Shown here: positions 1 to 7,142 of the stretch, in pieces
Layout: every line of letters begins with the position of its first letter
How positions within the stretch are numbered: position 1 is the stretch's first letter
DNA from: UCB3 sp964415605
GTDB lineage: Bacteria > Chloroflexota > Anaerolineae > Epilineales > Epilineaceae
NCBI GenBank assembly: GCA_964415605.1
Contig: CAYQBA010000041.1
Location: forward strand, 1 to 27,571
Length of the DNA stretch: 27,571 bases
Reading direction: 5' to 3'
Made by a program: the position numbers and the translations under genes
The notes under the pieces: generated by a model
Databases searched by the model: none
Seen by the model: the letters and a program-made list of their open reading frames with translations, nothing else
Told to the model about the DNA's origin: nothing

Positions 1-111
1 CGCCATCTTCGGTGGTGAGGGTCGCCGGTAGGCCTACGTGGGCCCATGAAGCCACTGACTCGTCGTGCGCCTGACCGGCCAGCCGATGGTGTCCTGCCCT
101 CTTGGGAGGCG

Positions 112-216
112 GGGCGGCGCCCAGCGCTGGTGTGAGGGTGCCCCACCCCGAAGGCCCCGCCGTTCCCCTGGCCCCTTTGGGGGCGGGGGTGGCGCGCAGC
201 GCCGGGGGTGGGGGTG
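112..216. repeat. Two imperfect copies of a GC-rich intergenic repeat
   Basis: A unit of about 29 bp at 112-140 (GGGCGGCGCCCAGCGC, then a GTG/GGGTG-rich tail) recurs with a few changes at 187-216 (GGGTGGCGCGCAGCGC plus a similar tail). The CAGCGC core and the trailing G-rich part are shared. It resembles the REP-like G/C-rich intergenic elements found in many high-GC genomes. Membership of a genome-wide family cannot be shown from one window. Confidence 0.4.
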
Positions 217-343
217 GCCGAGGCGTCACACCCCCTTTGCCCGAACCGTCCGCCCTTAAGCCCGTGCCCGCTGGCGTCGGGAGGCACACCCCCCCGGCGC
301 CCCCCACGATCATCAGCGCCCCAAAGGGGCAATCTCAATGCAG

Positions 344-362
344 CCCAGGGCAACGCCCTGGG
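344..362 (-). terminator. Hairpin downstream of the first dual-VWA gene
   Basis: A perfect 8-bp inverted repeat (CCCAGGGC / GCCCTGGG) with a 3-nt loop lies 16 nt past the stop codon of the minus-strand gene ending at 379. No strong T-run follows on the minus strand, so it could be a weak intrinsic terminator or an mRNA-end stabilising hairpin. Confidence 0.45.
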
Positions 363-378
363 ATCTCGATGCGATGCC

Positions 379-2298
379 CTACCGCCACCAGAACTCGCCC
401 CCCGGGCACGGCAGCGTGCTGGCGATCCGGTGGGTGTAGATGTCCGCCAGCTGGGCCGCCGTTGGAGCCTGCAGGTAGGTCGACGGGTTGGTCGCGACCG
501 CCTGGAGGAACGCCGCGTCGACGTCGTCGCCCAAGCCGATCGTGTAGATGTAGATCCCCGCCCGCTTGAGCGCCTCGGCGCCGAGCAGGGCGTCCGCGTC
601 GGTGCCGGCGTCGGTCCGCCCGTCCGTCAGCAGCACGACGACCCGGTTGGTGTCCGGGCGCGGCGCGCCGTCCCCGAACGCGTCGCCCACCGCGACGAGC
701 GCCACGTCGATCCGCGTGCCCACCCCCGTGCCGATGCGGTCGATGGCCGCCCGCAGCACCGCGCGGTCGGCCGAGAGCTGCGCCTCGATCGCCGCCGACT
801 GGTTGAACGCGACGACCGCCGCACGGTCGTCACCGAGGTCGAGCACGTCGATGAACGCGCGCGCGGCAGCCTTGGCCGCGTCGATCTTCGTCGTTCCACC
901 ACTCGGATCGCGCATGCTGCTCGAGGCATCGATCAGCAGCGCGACGTCGACGTGGACGTCGGCCGGCTTGCACACGAAGCGCACCGCCAGCGGCAGGTAG
1001 GCCAGCACGGTGGCCGGCGTCGCCGTCATGGTCGGCGGCGGCAGGGAAGCCGTCGCGGTGGCCGCGCGCGTCGCGGTCGGCGACAGCGTCGCGCTGGCTG
1101 CGGGGGACGCCGTCGGCGTGGGCGGGATCGTCGGCGACGGCGTCGCCGTGTCGGCCGGCGTTGGCGTCGGCGGCGCCGTCGGCGTGTCGACCACGCACGG
1201 CCCGAACGTCAGCTCGCGCGTCGGCACGGCGATCGGGCCCGCCGTGCGGTTCAGGCTGTCGACGAGGTTGACGCCGGTCGTCGCCGCGTTGATGCGCAGC
1301 GCCGTCGTGCCCTCGGCGGCGCGGCCGACCCGGTAGCGGGCCGTCAGCGACTGTTTCGGGAGCGCCTCGCCGAACGTGAAGAGCAGATCCTGGCCGGTGA
1401 CCTGCGGCGCCGGCTGGCCGGAGGCCGCCACATACGTCAGGCCCGGCGCCAGGCGTTCGAGCAGCGTCAGGCCGGTGAGCTTGAGGGCCTTGCCCAGGTT
1501 GGCCACCTCCTTGACCCGGTTCGGCAGCTGGCCCGACGACTCGAAGTAGAAGTTGGCCTGGCTGGCCATCTGCCGGTACGAGGTGGCGCACGTCTCGCGG
1601 TCGGACTCCCTGAAGCAGCGCGCCATCACCGCCATGCCGCGGGCATCGGCCTGCGCCGCGGCGCGCTTGGCGGCCGCCTCGCAGCCCGACTCGCTCGGGT
1701 CGCAGCCGTCGCCGTAGAGCAGGATGATCTCGATCGGCGATCCCGATCCGCGGCCGTCCTCGAGCATCTGGCGCGCCTTGTCCACCGCCTTGCCCGGGTC
1801 CTCGCCGAGGTCGCTGGCGAGGTACTTGATCCCGTTGACCGCGCCCAGCGCCCGGCTCTTCTGCGGCGTGAGCTCGGTCTCGACGGTCACCCGGAACCCG
1901 TGCGAGACCACGCCGACGCGGTTGTCGGGGTGCGCCTCGAAGTCGATGGCGTCGATCACCTCGCGCGCCGACTGCTGGATCTCCTTGAGGATCTGGCTGA
2001 CCGAGGGGTCGGCGATCGACTTCGAGCGGTCGACGGCGATGACGAGGTGCACGGGCAGCACCGGCGGGCACGTGACCGCCATGGTCACCGTCACCTCGGA
2101 CGTGTCGCACACGCGCGGGTTGGCCGGCCGGACGACGTCCGCCGCCTCGACGCTGCACGCGCTGCGCGGCGCGCTGCGGTTCTGCTGCGGCGCGTCGCCC
2201 GGCGCCGGGCCCGCCGCCGCGCGCGGCGCCATCCACAGCGCCGCGAGGGCCAGGCTGAGCGTGAACAGGCTGAGGGTCAGGGCATGCGTGCGCTTCAC
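379..2298 (-). CDS. Exported dual von Willebrand factor A (VWA) domain protein
   Basis: Predicted secreted or surface protein of 639 aa. Residues 1-29 form a signal peptide (basic MKRTH start, Leu/Ala core, Ala-rich end). The first VWA domain (about 83-255) has a MIDAS motif DRSKS at 90-94 but reads YGDG where TDG is usual, and it holds several extra cysteines. A beta-rich repeat-like stretch follows, then a Pro/Thr/Ala linker (about 371-425) and a YLPL motif at 434-437. The second VWA domain (about 449-630) has DASSS at 457-461 and an LLTDG strand. Cys443 and Cys631 bracket this second VWA and could form a disulfide. Architecture and C-terminal VWA sequence match the larger protein at 3404-6922, so the two are paralogues. 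VWA domains bind protein partners through a divalent metal; the ligand here is unknown. Confidence 0.85.
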   Translation of the reverse strand: MKRTHALTLSLFTLSLALAALWMAPRAAAGPAPGDAPQQNRSAPRSACSVEAADVVRPANPRVCDTSEVTVTMAVTCPPVLPVHLVIAVDRSKSIADPSVSQILKEIQQSAREVIDAIDFEAHPDNRVGVVSHGFRVTVETELTPQKSRALGAVNGIKYLASDLGEDPGKAVDKARQMLEDGRGSGSPIEIILLYGDGCDPSESGCEAAAKRAAAQADARGMAVMARCFRESDRETCATSYRQMASQANFYFESSGQLPNRVKEVANLGKALKLTGLTLLERLAPGLTYVAASGQPAPQVTGQDLLFTFGEALPKQSLTARYRVGRAAEGTTALRINAATTGVNLVDSLNRTAGPIAVPTRELTFGPCVVDTPTAPPTPTPADTATPSPTIPPTPTASPAASATLSPTATRAATATASLPPPTMTATPATVLAYLPLAVRFVCKPADVHVDVALLIDASSSMRDPSGGTTKIDAAKAAARAFIDVLDLGDDRAAVVAFNQSAAIEAQLSADRAVLRAAIDRIGTGVGTRIDVALVAVGDAFGDGAPRPDTNRVVVLLTDGRTDAGTDADALLGAEALKRAGIYIYTIGLGDDVDAAFLQAVATNPSTYLQAPTAAQLADIYTHRIASTLPCPGGEFWWR

Positions 2299-2368
2299 GA
2301 CGGTCGGTCCTTTCGTGGTCCCGGGCGGTCCCCGCGCCGGCCGCGGGGCGATCGATCGTCCGCGCCTG

Positions 2369-2395
2369 ATTGTATCGCATTCCGGGGGTGGGCAA
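2369..2395 (-). promoter_or_regulatory. Possible promoter of the first dual-VWA gene
   Basis: On the minus strand a good -10 hexamer TACAAT (2374-2369) lies about 70 nt upstream of the start codon. The best -35 match is TTGCCC (2395-2390), with a short 15-bp spacer. The -10 is convincing; the -35 is weak. Confidence 0.35.
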
Positions 2396-2573
2396 GGGCA
2401 CGATCGGGTGGATCGTCCGAAAAGGTTCGTTAACCGACCCTCCCCACCCGCATCACGATCTCACCCGGTGTGGCGGCGGGGGGAATCGCAGTGACTGGTC
2501 AGGGCGACCAGGGTGGGTGGATCCAGACATGGCCGGATCGGGATGGATTACTAATGGATCAGTCATGAGGCGC

Positions 2574-2602
2574 TTGACGCACCTGCGAATCACGCGTAAG
2601 GT
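2574..2602 (+). promoter_or_regulatory. Candidate sigma70-type promoter for the mntA-hepT pair
   Basis: TTGACG at 2574-2579 is followed, after 17 bp, by TAAGGT at 2597-2602. The -35 is close to consensus. The -10 keeps the first two bases and the final T. This leaves a leader of about 80 nt before the MntA-like start codon. An alternative -10, TATCAT at 2603-2608, would give a 23-bp spacer, which is too long. Confidence 0.4.
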
Positions 2603-2690
2603 TATCATGTAGTGGTATTCCACGTGGCCGTCTCCCCTGCGGCTGGAGTCGGACGCAGCCCGCCGATCCATTCTGCCGCGATTCAACGGC

Positions 2691-2993
2691 ATGACCCCCA
2701 AGATCCACATTCCCCAAGCACAAATCGAGGCGCTCTGCCGCCGCAATCGCGTTCGACGCCTCGCATTGTTCGGCTCGGTGTTGCGTGACGACTTCGGGCC
2801 GCAGAGCGACGTCGATATCCTGGTCGAGTTTCAGCCTGGAACGACGATGGGGTTGCGTTTCTTCGGTCTTCAGGAAGAACTGACGGCATTGATCGGTCGG
2901 CCGGTGGATCTCAACACACCCGGTTTCATCAGCCCGTACTTCCGCGAAGAGGTGCTGGCCAACGCCGAGGACGTGTATGTGGCGGAAGGATGA
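2691..2993 (+). CDS. mntA: MntA-like minimal nucleotidyltransferase antitoxin
   Basis: A 100-aa protein of the MNT (minimal nucleotidyltransferase) type. The nucleotidyltransferase signature is visible: Gly28-Ser29 in the FGSV turn, then Asp40 and Asp42 in the SDVDILV strand. A likely third carboxylate is Asp73 in PVDL. In characterised MntA-HepT pairs (type VII toxin-antitoxin), the MNT protein transfers AMP to a tyrosine of its HEPN partner and so silences the toxic RNase. The reading frame overlaps the next gene by 17 bp, which fits translational coupling and co-expression with the toxin. No clear Shine-Dalgarno sequence precedes the ATG, so the leader or an upstream signal may set translation. 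Gene symbol is by family resemblance. Confidence 0.85.
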   Translation: MTPKIHIPQAQIEALCRRNRVRRLALFGSVLRDDFGPQSDVDILVEFQPGTTMGLRFFGLQEELTALIGRPVDLNTPGFISPYFREEVLANAEDVYVAEG

Positions 2994-3321
2994 ATGGGTC
3001 CGCTTGAGCCACCTGCGGGATCATGCCCGCGAAGCACTGGAGATGGCGAGAGGCCGTACCCGCGCCGACTTGGATGAGAATCGGATGCTCGAGCTGGCAT
3101 TGGTGCGCCTGCTCGAAGTCGTCGGCGAAGCCGCGTCCCGCGTCTCGACGGACACGCGTCAAGCGTATCCCAACGTGCCCTGGTCCCAGATTGTAGCGCT
3201 GCGCAATCGCCTGATTCACGGTTACGACAACGTCGATCTGGATGTCCTCTGGGCAATCCTGCGCGACGACTTGCCGGTTCTCCTCGCCCAGATCGAGGCG
3301 ATCTTGCAGCAACACGATTGA
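2977..3321 (+). CDS. hepT: HepT-like HEPN-domain RNase toxin
   Basis: A 114-aa all-alpha protein matching the HEPN toxin that pairs with MNT antitoxins. The RX4HXY catalytic motif is intact: Arg76, His81, Tyr83 in RNRLIHGY. In studied systems the Arg and His form the RNase site of the HEPN dimer, and the Tyr is the residue AMPylated by MntA. The VGEAAS helix in the middle is also typical of the family. The start ATG lies inside the end of the antitoxin gene. The pair is less GC-rich than the genes on both sides, which fits acquisition by transfer, as is common for these modules. It sits between two paralogous VWA genes but shows no functional tie to them. Confidence 0.87.
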   Translation: MWRKDEWVRLSHLRDHAREALEMARGRTRADLDENRMLELALVRLLEVVGEAASRVSTDTRQAYPNVPWSQIVALRNRLIHGYDNVDLDVLWAILRDDLPVLLAQIEAILQQHD

Positions 3322-3360
3322 ATGACCGGCATCGGGCGGCGACGACCCCACTGCCCCCCT

Positions 3361-3380
3361 CGACCCGCTTCCCCGGGTTG
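3361..3380. terminator. Hairpin between convergent hepT and dual-VWA genes
   Basis: A 7-bp stem (CGACCCG / CGGGTTG, one G-U pair when read on the plus strand) with a 6-nt loop lies in the short gap between two genes that converge. The position suits a bidirectional terminator, although no long T-run is present on either strand. Confidence 0.4.
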
Positions 3381-3403
3381 ACCTCGCCCGCCGCTCGACG
3401 CGC

Positions 3404-6400
3404 CTACGGCCACGTCCGCGGGCAGGGGATTTTCTTCGCGATGGCCCGGTACACCGCCGACAGCTCGCCGGTCCCGGGCGCGAAGAAGTAGAAGCCCGGA
3501 TTGGTGGCGATCACCTGCAGAAGCGCCGGGTCGACGTCCGGCCCCAGCCCGATCGTGAACACCGACACGCCGGCGCGCTTGAGCCGCTCACCGGCCAGGA
3601 TCACGTCGGACAGGCTCGACCGCGTCGGCCGGCCGTCGGTCAGCAGCACCACGACCGGGTGGGCGTCGGGCCGGCGGCGCGCGCCGGTCAGGATCGCCTG
3701 CGCCATCCCGATGCCGGCGTCGATGCGCGTGCCCTGGCTCATCGTCAGGCGGTCGAGCGCCCGCATCGCCGCGGCCACATCGGGCGTCAGGTCCTGCAGC
3801 AGCGCCGCGGCGTCGTTGAACTGGACCACCGCCACGGACTCGTTGGGGGCGTTGAGCAGCCCGATGAACTCACGCGCGGCCGCGGCCGCCGCGGCCAGCT
3901 TGGGTGGGCCGCCGGCGTGCGTCGCCGCCGCCATGCTGCTGGACGTGTCGAGCACCAGCACGATGTCGGCCTTGCGCGTCTGCGGGCTGCAGAGGTCGAC
4001 GAGCACGAGCGGCAGGTAGATGGGGCGCGGCGGCGGCGTCGGCGTGACGGTGGCCGTCGGCGTGTCGGTCGGCGTCGGCGTGGGTGAGTCGGTCGGCGTG
4101 GGCGTCGGCGTCGTGGTCGGCGTGACGGTGGGCGACGGGGTCGGCGTCGCCGACGGGAGCGGTGTGACGGTCGGCGTCGGCGTGGGCGAGTCGGTCGGGG
4201 TGGGCGTCGGCGTGGGGTCGGGCGCCAGCACGCGGACGAACGGCACCGGGAACACCAGCTGGCCGGGCTGGCCGCGGCCGTCGGTGTGGCGGGTACGGGC
4301 CTCGACGTTGGTCGGCCACACGCCGCCCGCCTCGGGCCGGAGCCGGTAGGTGAGGCGGAACCCGGGCTCCGGCACCGCGCCGAGATCCCAGGTCAGCGTG
4401 CGCGCCGCCGGGTCCCACGCCGGCTCGACCGGCTTGCCGGTGCCGGGCAGGAACGTCATGTTGGCCGGGACGACGTCGACCACCGTCGCGGCGCGGAACA
4501 GCGGCGCCGATCCGATCCGCCCCGCGATGCCGTCGTAAATCCCGGCCAGCTCGTCCTCGCTCGGGCTGTCGTAGTAGTGCGAGTCGTCGGTGGCCATGCG
4601 CTTCATCGCGGCGCGGTCGATGTCGGACCCGAGGCCGATGGCGAAGACCTCGATGTGGTCGCCCCTGACCGCCGTGATGACCTTGGCGAGGTCGTCGAGG
4701 CTCGGCGAGCTGATGCTGTGCCGGCCGTCCGACATGAACACGATCACGCGCTTGGCTTCGGCCCGCCACGGGGCGGCGATCATGGTGCGCCGCGCCTCCT
4801 CCAACCCGTCGACGAGGTTGGTGCTGCCGCCGGCGGCCAGCCCGGCGATCCCGGCGATGGCCGGCGCGCGGTCCTCGGCCAGCGGCTGGACCCGCTCGGC
4901 TCCGGTGCTGAAGGACGTGACGCCGACCCGCGAGCGCGGCGCGCGCACCCGGTTGACGAACCCGATGGCGGCGTCCTTCGCGGCCAGGAGCTTGCGCCCG
5001 TCCATCGAGCCCGAGCGGTCGATGGTCAACACCACGTCCACCGTCTGGTCGTCCGGCGGGCAGCTGCCGTCGACGACGAGCTGCACCTCGACCGTCTCGC
5101 CGAGCGCGACGAGCCCCGGCTGGGCGCTCTTGTGGGCGATGGCGCCGCACGCGCCGCTGCCGCCGAGCTGCGGCACGCCCGCCACGGCCTCGGGGTCCGG
5201 GCCGTAGACCCGGATCACGCCGCCCGCGTCGGCCAGGTACACCCGGCCGTCGGCGCCGACGGCCAGGTCCACCGGCCGCTCGTCGCCGGCGGCGACCGGC
5301 CAGGCGCCGCGCGGCTCGCCGGCGGCGTCGAACGCCAGCACCCAACCGGCCCGGGTCAGCACGAAGGCCCCGCCCGACGGATCGGCCGCCACGCGCTCGG
5401 GGCGCCCGGCGAGATCGCGCGCGGCGATGGCGGACCCGTCGAGGCCCCACACCGAGAGCCGGTAGCGGCGCGGGTCGATGACGAACACCCGGTCGGCGGT
5501 CAGCGCGAGGTCCGCGACGCCGCTCGCGTCGCCGTCCGTCACCCGGAAGCCGCCGGCGGGCCGCAGGTCGCGGTCCCACAGCATGACCGATTGCTGGACG
5601 GCGTCGAAAGCCGCCACCCGCACGTCCCACGCGCTCACGGCCACCAGCCAGCGCGCCTCGCCGGCGGCTGGCGCCCGCTCGGCCCCGAACGCGCCGCCGG
5701 CCCAGCGCCGGACCCGGCCGCCGCGCCACAGGGCGAAGACGGCGTCGCCCGCGGCGGCGACATCGGCCGGCGGCGCGATGTCGGCCTCCGGCAGCACCGC
5801 GGGCACGACGCCCGGGCTCGTGGCGCCTCCCGTGCCGGCCAGGACGAAGCGGATGTCGCGCTCCGGCCGCCCTGCGCGCGACCAGACCTGCAGGCGCGGC
5901 GCGCCGTCGGCGATGGCCACCTCGTTGCCCACCGCGATCCGCCGCGGCCCGAGCAGCCGCCCGAAGGTGTCCGCATCCTTGCCCACCACGTATGGCAGGT
6001 CGGGGACCGCGATTGCCCCGGCCGCGCCGACGGCGGCGAACACCCGGCCGTCCGGCGCCACCGCCACGTCCGACGCCGCGCCGAACGGGAGGGTGGTGAC
6101 GACCTCGCCGCTCGCGCGGGCCACGGCGACGCCCGCGCTCGCCGCGGCGAGCCACAGCTGCGCGGCGGGATCGGACCACGGGGCGGCGGCCCGCACGCCG
6201 GGCAGGGTGTTCAGCAGGGGGACGACCTGGTTGCTGCCGTCGCGGGCACCGAGCACCACGCCGGCGACCGGGTCGGACACGGCCAGCGCCGCGTAAGGGG
6301 GAGACACGGCCCCGGCCACGTCGCCGCGGTAGGCCAGCCCTTCCGGCGCCGTCGCGCGCGGTGCGAGGTCTATGGTCCGCTGCAGCGCGCCGCCGGCCGT

Positions 6401-6922
6401 GAACGCGTAGACCTTGCGGTCGCCCCGCGAGACGACGTAGACCCAGTCGCGGACCACGGCGATGCCCTGCGGCACGTTGACCGGCCAGCTCGTGACGGGC
6501 GTGCCGTCCGACCGGAGCACCTGCACGCGGTGGTTGTCGGTGTCGCTGACCACGATGTCGCCGTTCGGCAGCGCGTCGGCGTCGCGCGGGGCATTGAGCT
6601 GCCCGGGGCCGAACCCGCGGCGCCCGATGGCGGCGACGAACGCGCCGTCGCCGCCGTAGATCCGCACGGCGTGATCGGTCAGGTCGGTGACGAGCACCCG
6701 CCCGCCGGCAACATCGTAGCCCACGCCGCCCGCCACGTGCCCCGCCGGCCAGTCCAGCGGCGTGAAGAGGGGGGGCGGCTGGCTGGACCACGTCTCGAGG
6801 TGCGCGTAGGCGACAGCGGCGGCCTGCCGCGCCGGTGCCGCGTGCGCCCGGGGCGCGCTCGCGCCGAGCCCGCCGGCGGCAAGCGCCGGGGCGAGCACGG
6901 CCACGGCGACGCGCGCGCGCAT
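3404..6922 (-). CDS. Exported NHL beta-propeller / dual-VWA protein
   Basis: Large predicted surface protein of 1172 aa. The start at 6922 is chosen because GGGGAGGAGA lies just upstream and a signal peptide (MRARVAVAVLAPALAAGG) follows directly; the open frame upstream to 7351 is Arg/Pro-rich shadow sequence. After the signal peptide, about 45-595 is a beta-propeller with NHL-type repeats; the clearest has the GxGPGQLNxP turn followed by SDTDNHRVQ. The first VWA domain (about 628-815) has DRSGS at 635-639 and SDGR. A beta-sandwich stretch follows, then a TPTPT linker (about 900-964), YLPL at 969-972, and a second VWA (about 985-1165) with DTSSS at 992-996. Cys978 and Cys1167 bracket the second VWA, as in the smaller paralogue at 379-2298. 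Likely role is protein-protein contact outside the cell; the partner is unknown. Confidence 0.85.
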   Translation of the reverse strand: MRARVAVAVLAPALAAGGLGASAPRAHAAPARQAAAVAYAHLETWSSQPPPLFTPLDWPAGHVAGGVGYDVAGGRVLVTDLTDHAVRIYGGDGAFVAAIGRRGFGPGQLNAPRDADALPNGDIVVSDTDNHRVQVLRSDGTPVTSWPVNVPQGIAVVRDWVYVVSRGDRKVYAFTAGGALQRTIDLAPRATAPEGLAYRGDVAGAVSPPYAALAVSDPVAGVVLGARDGSNQVVPLLNTLPGVRAAAPWSDPAAQLWLAAASAGVAVARASGEVVTTLPFGAASDVAVAPDGRVFAAVGAAGAIAVPDLPYVVGKDADTFGRLLGPRRIAVGNEVAIADGAPRLQVWSRAGRPERDIRFVLAGTGGATSPGVVPAVLPEADIAPPADVAAAGDAVFALWRGGRVRRWAGGAFGAERAPAAGEARWLVAVSAWDVRVAAFDAVQQSVMLWDRDLRPAGGFRVTDGDASGVADLALTADRVFVIDPRRYRLSVWGLDGSAIAARDLAGRPERVAADPSGGAFVLTRAGWVLAFDAAGEPRGAWPVAAGDERPVDLAVGADGRVYLADAGGVIRVYGPDPEAVAGVPQLGGSGACGAIAHKSAQPGLVALGETVEVQLVVDGSCPPDDQTVDVVLTIDRSGSMDGRKLLAAKDAAIGFVNRVRAPRSRVGVTSFSTGAERVQPLAEDRAPAIAGIAGLAAGGSTNLVDGLEEARRTMIAAPWRAEAKRVIVFMSDGRHSISSPSLDDLAKVITAVRGDHIEVFAIGLGSDIDRAAMKRMATDDSHYYDSPSEDELAGIYDGIAGRIGSAPLFRAATVVDVVPANMTFLPGTGKPVEPAWDPAARTLTWDLGAVPEPGFRLTYRLRPEAGGVWPTNVEARTRHTDGRGQPGQLVFPVPFVRVLAPDPTPTPTPTDSPTPTPTVTPLPSATPTPSPTVTPTTTPTPTPTDSPTPTPTDTPTATVTPTPPPRPIYLPLVLVDLCSPQTRKADIVLVLDTSSSMAAATHAGGPPKLAAAAAAAREFIGLLNAPNESVAVVQFNDAAALLQDLTPDVAAAMRALDRLTMSQGTRIDAGIGMAQAILTGARRRPDAHPVVVLLTDGRPTRSSLSDVILAGERLKRAGVSVFTIGLGPDVDPALLQVIATNPGFYFFAPGTGELSAVYRAIAKKIPCPRTWP
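4034..4220 (-). repeat. Low-complexity tandem repeat encoding the Thr-Pro linker
   Basis: The plus strand reads as runs of GTCGGCGT and GTGGGCGT, with GAGTCGGTCGG blocks recurring at about 4086 and 4188. On the coding strand this gives repeated Pro-Thr, Asp-Ser-Pro-Thr and Thr-Val-Thr-Pro units. Such arrays expand and contract by slippage, so linker length probably varies between strains. It is coding sequence, not a CRISPR array. Confidence 0.7.
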
Positions 6923-7092
6923 CACGGTTTCTGTCTCCTCCCCACGAATGGACCCGGCCGACAGGGCGCGCGGTGCCCGCGCCGTCGGTGGCGACGATAA
7001 CCCTGCGCGCGCCGCGTTCGTTACGGGCGATCGATCGGGCGGCTCCCTGTGCGCGGGCCGGCGCGTGAGGCGGGAGCCGAAGGGTGAGCTCG

Positions 7093-7119
7093 GCGGGGGG
7101 ACCTTCCAATGCCCCCCGC
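7093..7119 (-). terminator. Strong GC hairpin downstream of the membrane-protein gene
   Basis: A perfect 8-bp stem (GCGGGGGG / CCCCCCGC) with an 11-nt loop lies 23 nt past the stop codon of the minus-strand gene ending at 7143, upstream of the next minus-strand gene. No T-run follows. It may end transcription or separate the two genes. Confidence 0.42.
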
Positions 7120-7142
7120 GGAGCGAGGCTGGCGGCCGAACG

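Larger units (their letters stand above)
1..378. other. GC-rich intergenic spacer at the window edge
   Basis: I find no supportable gene here. The sequence is dominated by G and C runs with small inverted repeats, for example a 5-bp GCCCC/GGGGC stem at 318-330. Open frames crossing it have no recognisable domain and are typical of GC-rich DNA. Nine codons ending in TAG at 29-31 could be the tail of a plus-strand gene lying outside the window, but this is too short to call. Confidence 0.5.
2299..2690. other. Divergent intergenic region between VWA gene and toxin-antitoxin pair
   Basis: This spacer separates a minus-strand gene from a plus-strand gene and should hold both promoters. The short open frames in it have no recognisable content. 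The sequence is less GC-rich than the flanking VWA gene and repeats the word GGAT(C/T) several times between about 2410 and 2560, without a clear period. Confidence 0.5.

Noticed and set aside
2..31. C-terminal tail of a plus-strand gene ending in TAG
   Set aside because: Nine codons are too few to support a gene call.
208..2433. Long plus-strand open frame opposite the first dual-VWA gene
   Set aside because: It is Arg-rich with no domain pattern, a typical antisense shadow of a GC-rich gene. The minus-strand frame has a signal peptide and two VWA motifs.
4034..4220. CRISPR-like repeat array
   Set aside because: The repeats are short, unspaced and in frame, and they encode a Thr/Pro linker.
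3870..7109. Very long minus-strand and plus-strand open frames overlapping the NHL/dual-VWA gene
   Set aside because: Translations are Arg/Gly/Ala-rich and carry no motif. They arise from high GC at third positions of the real gene.
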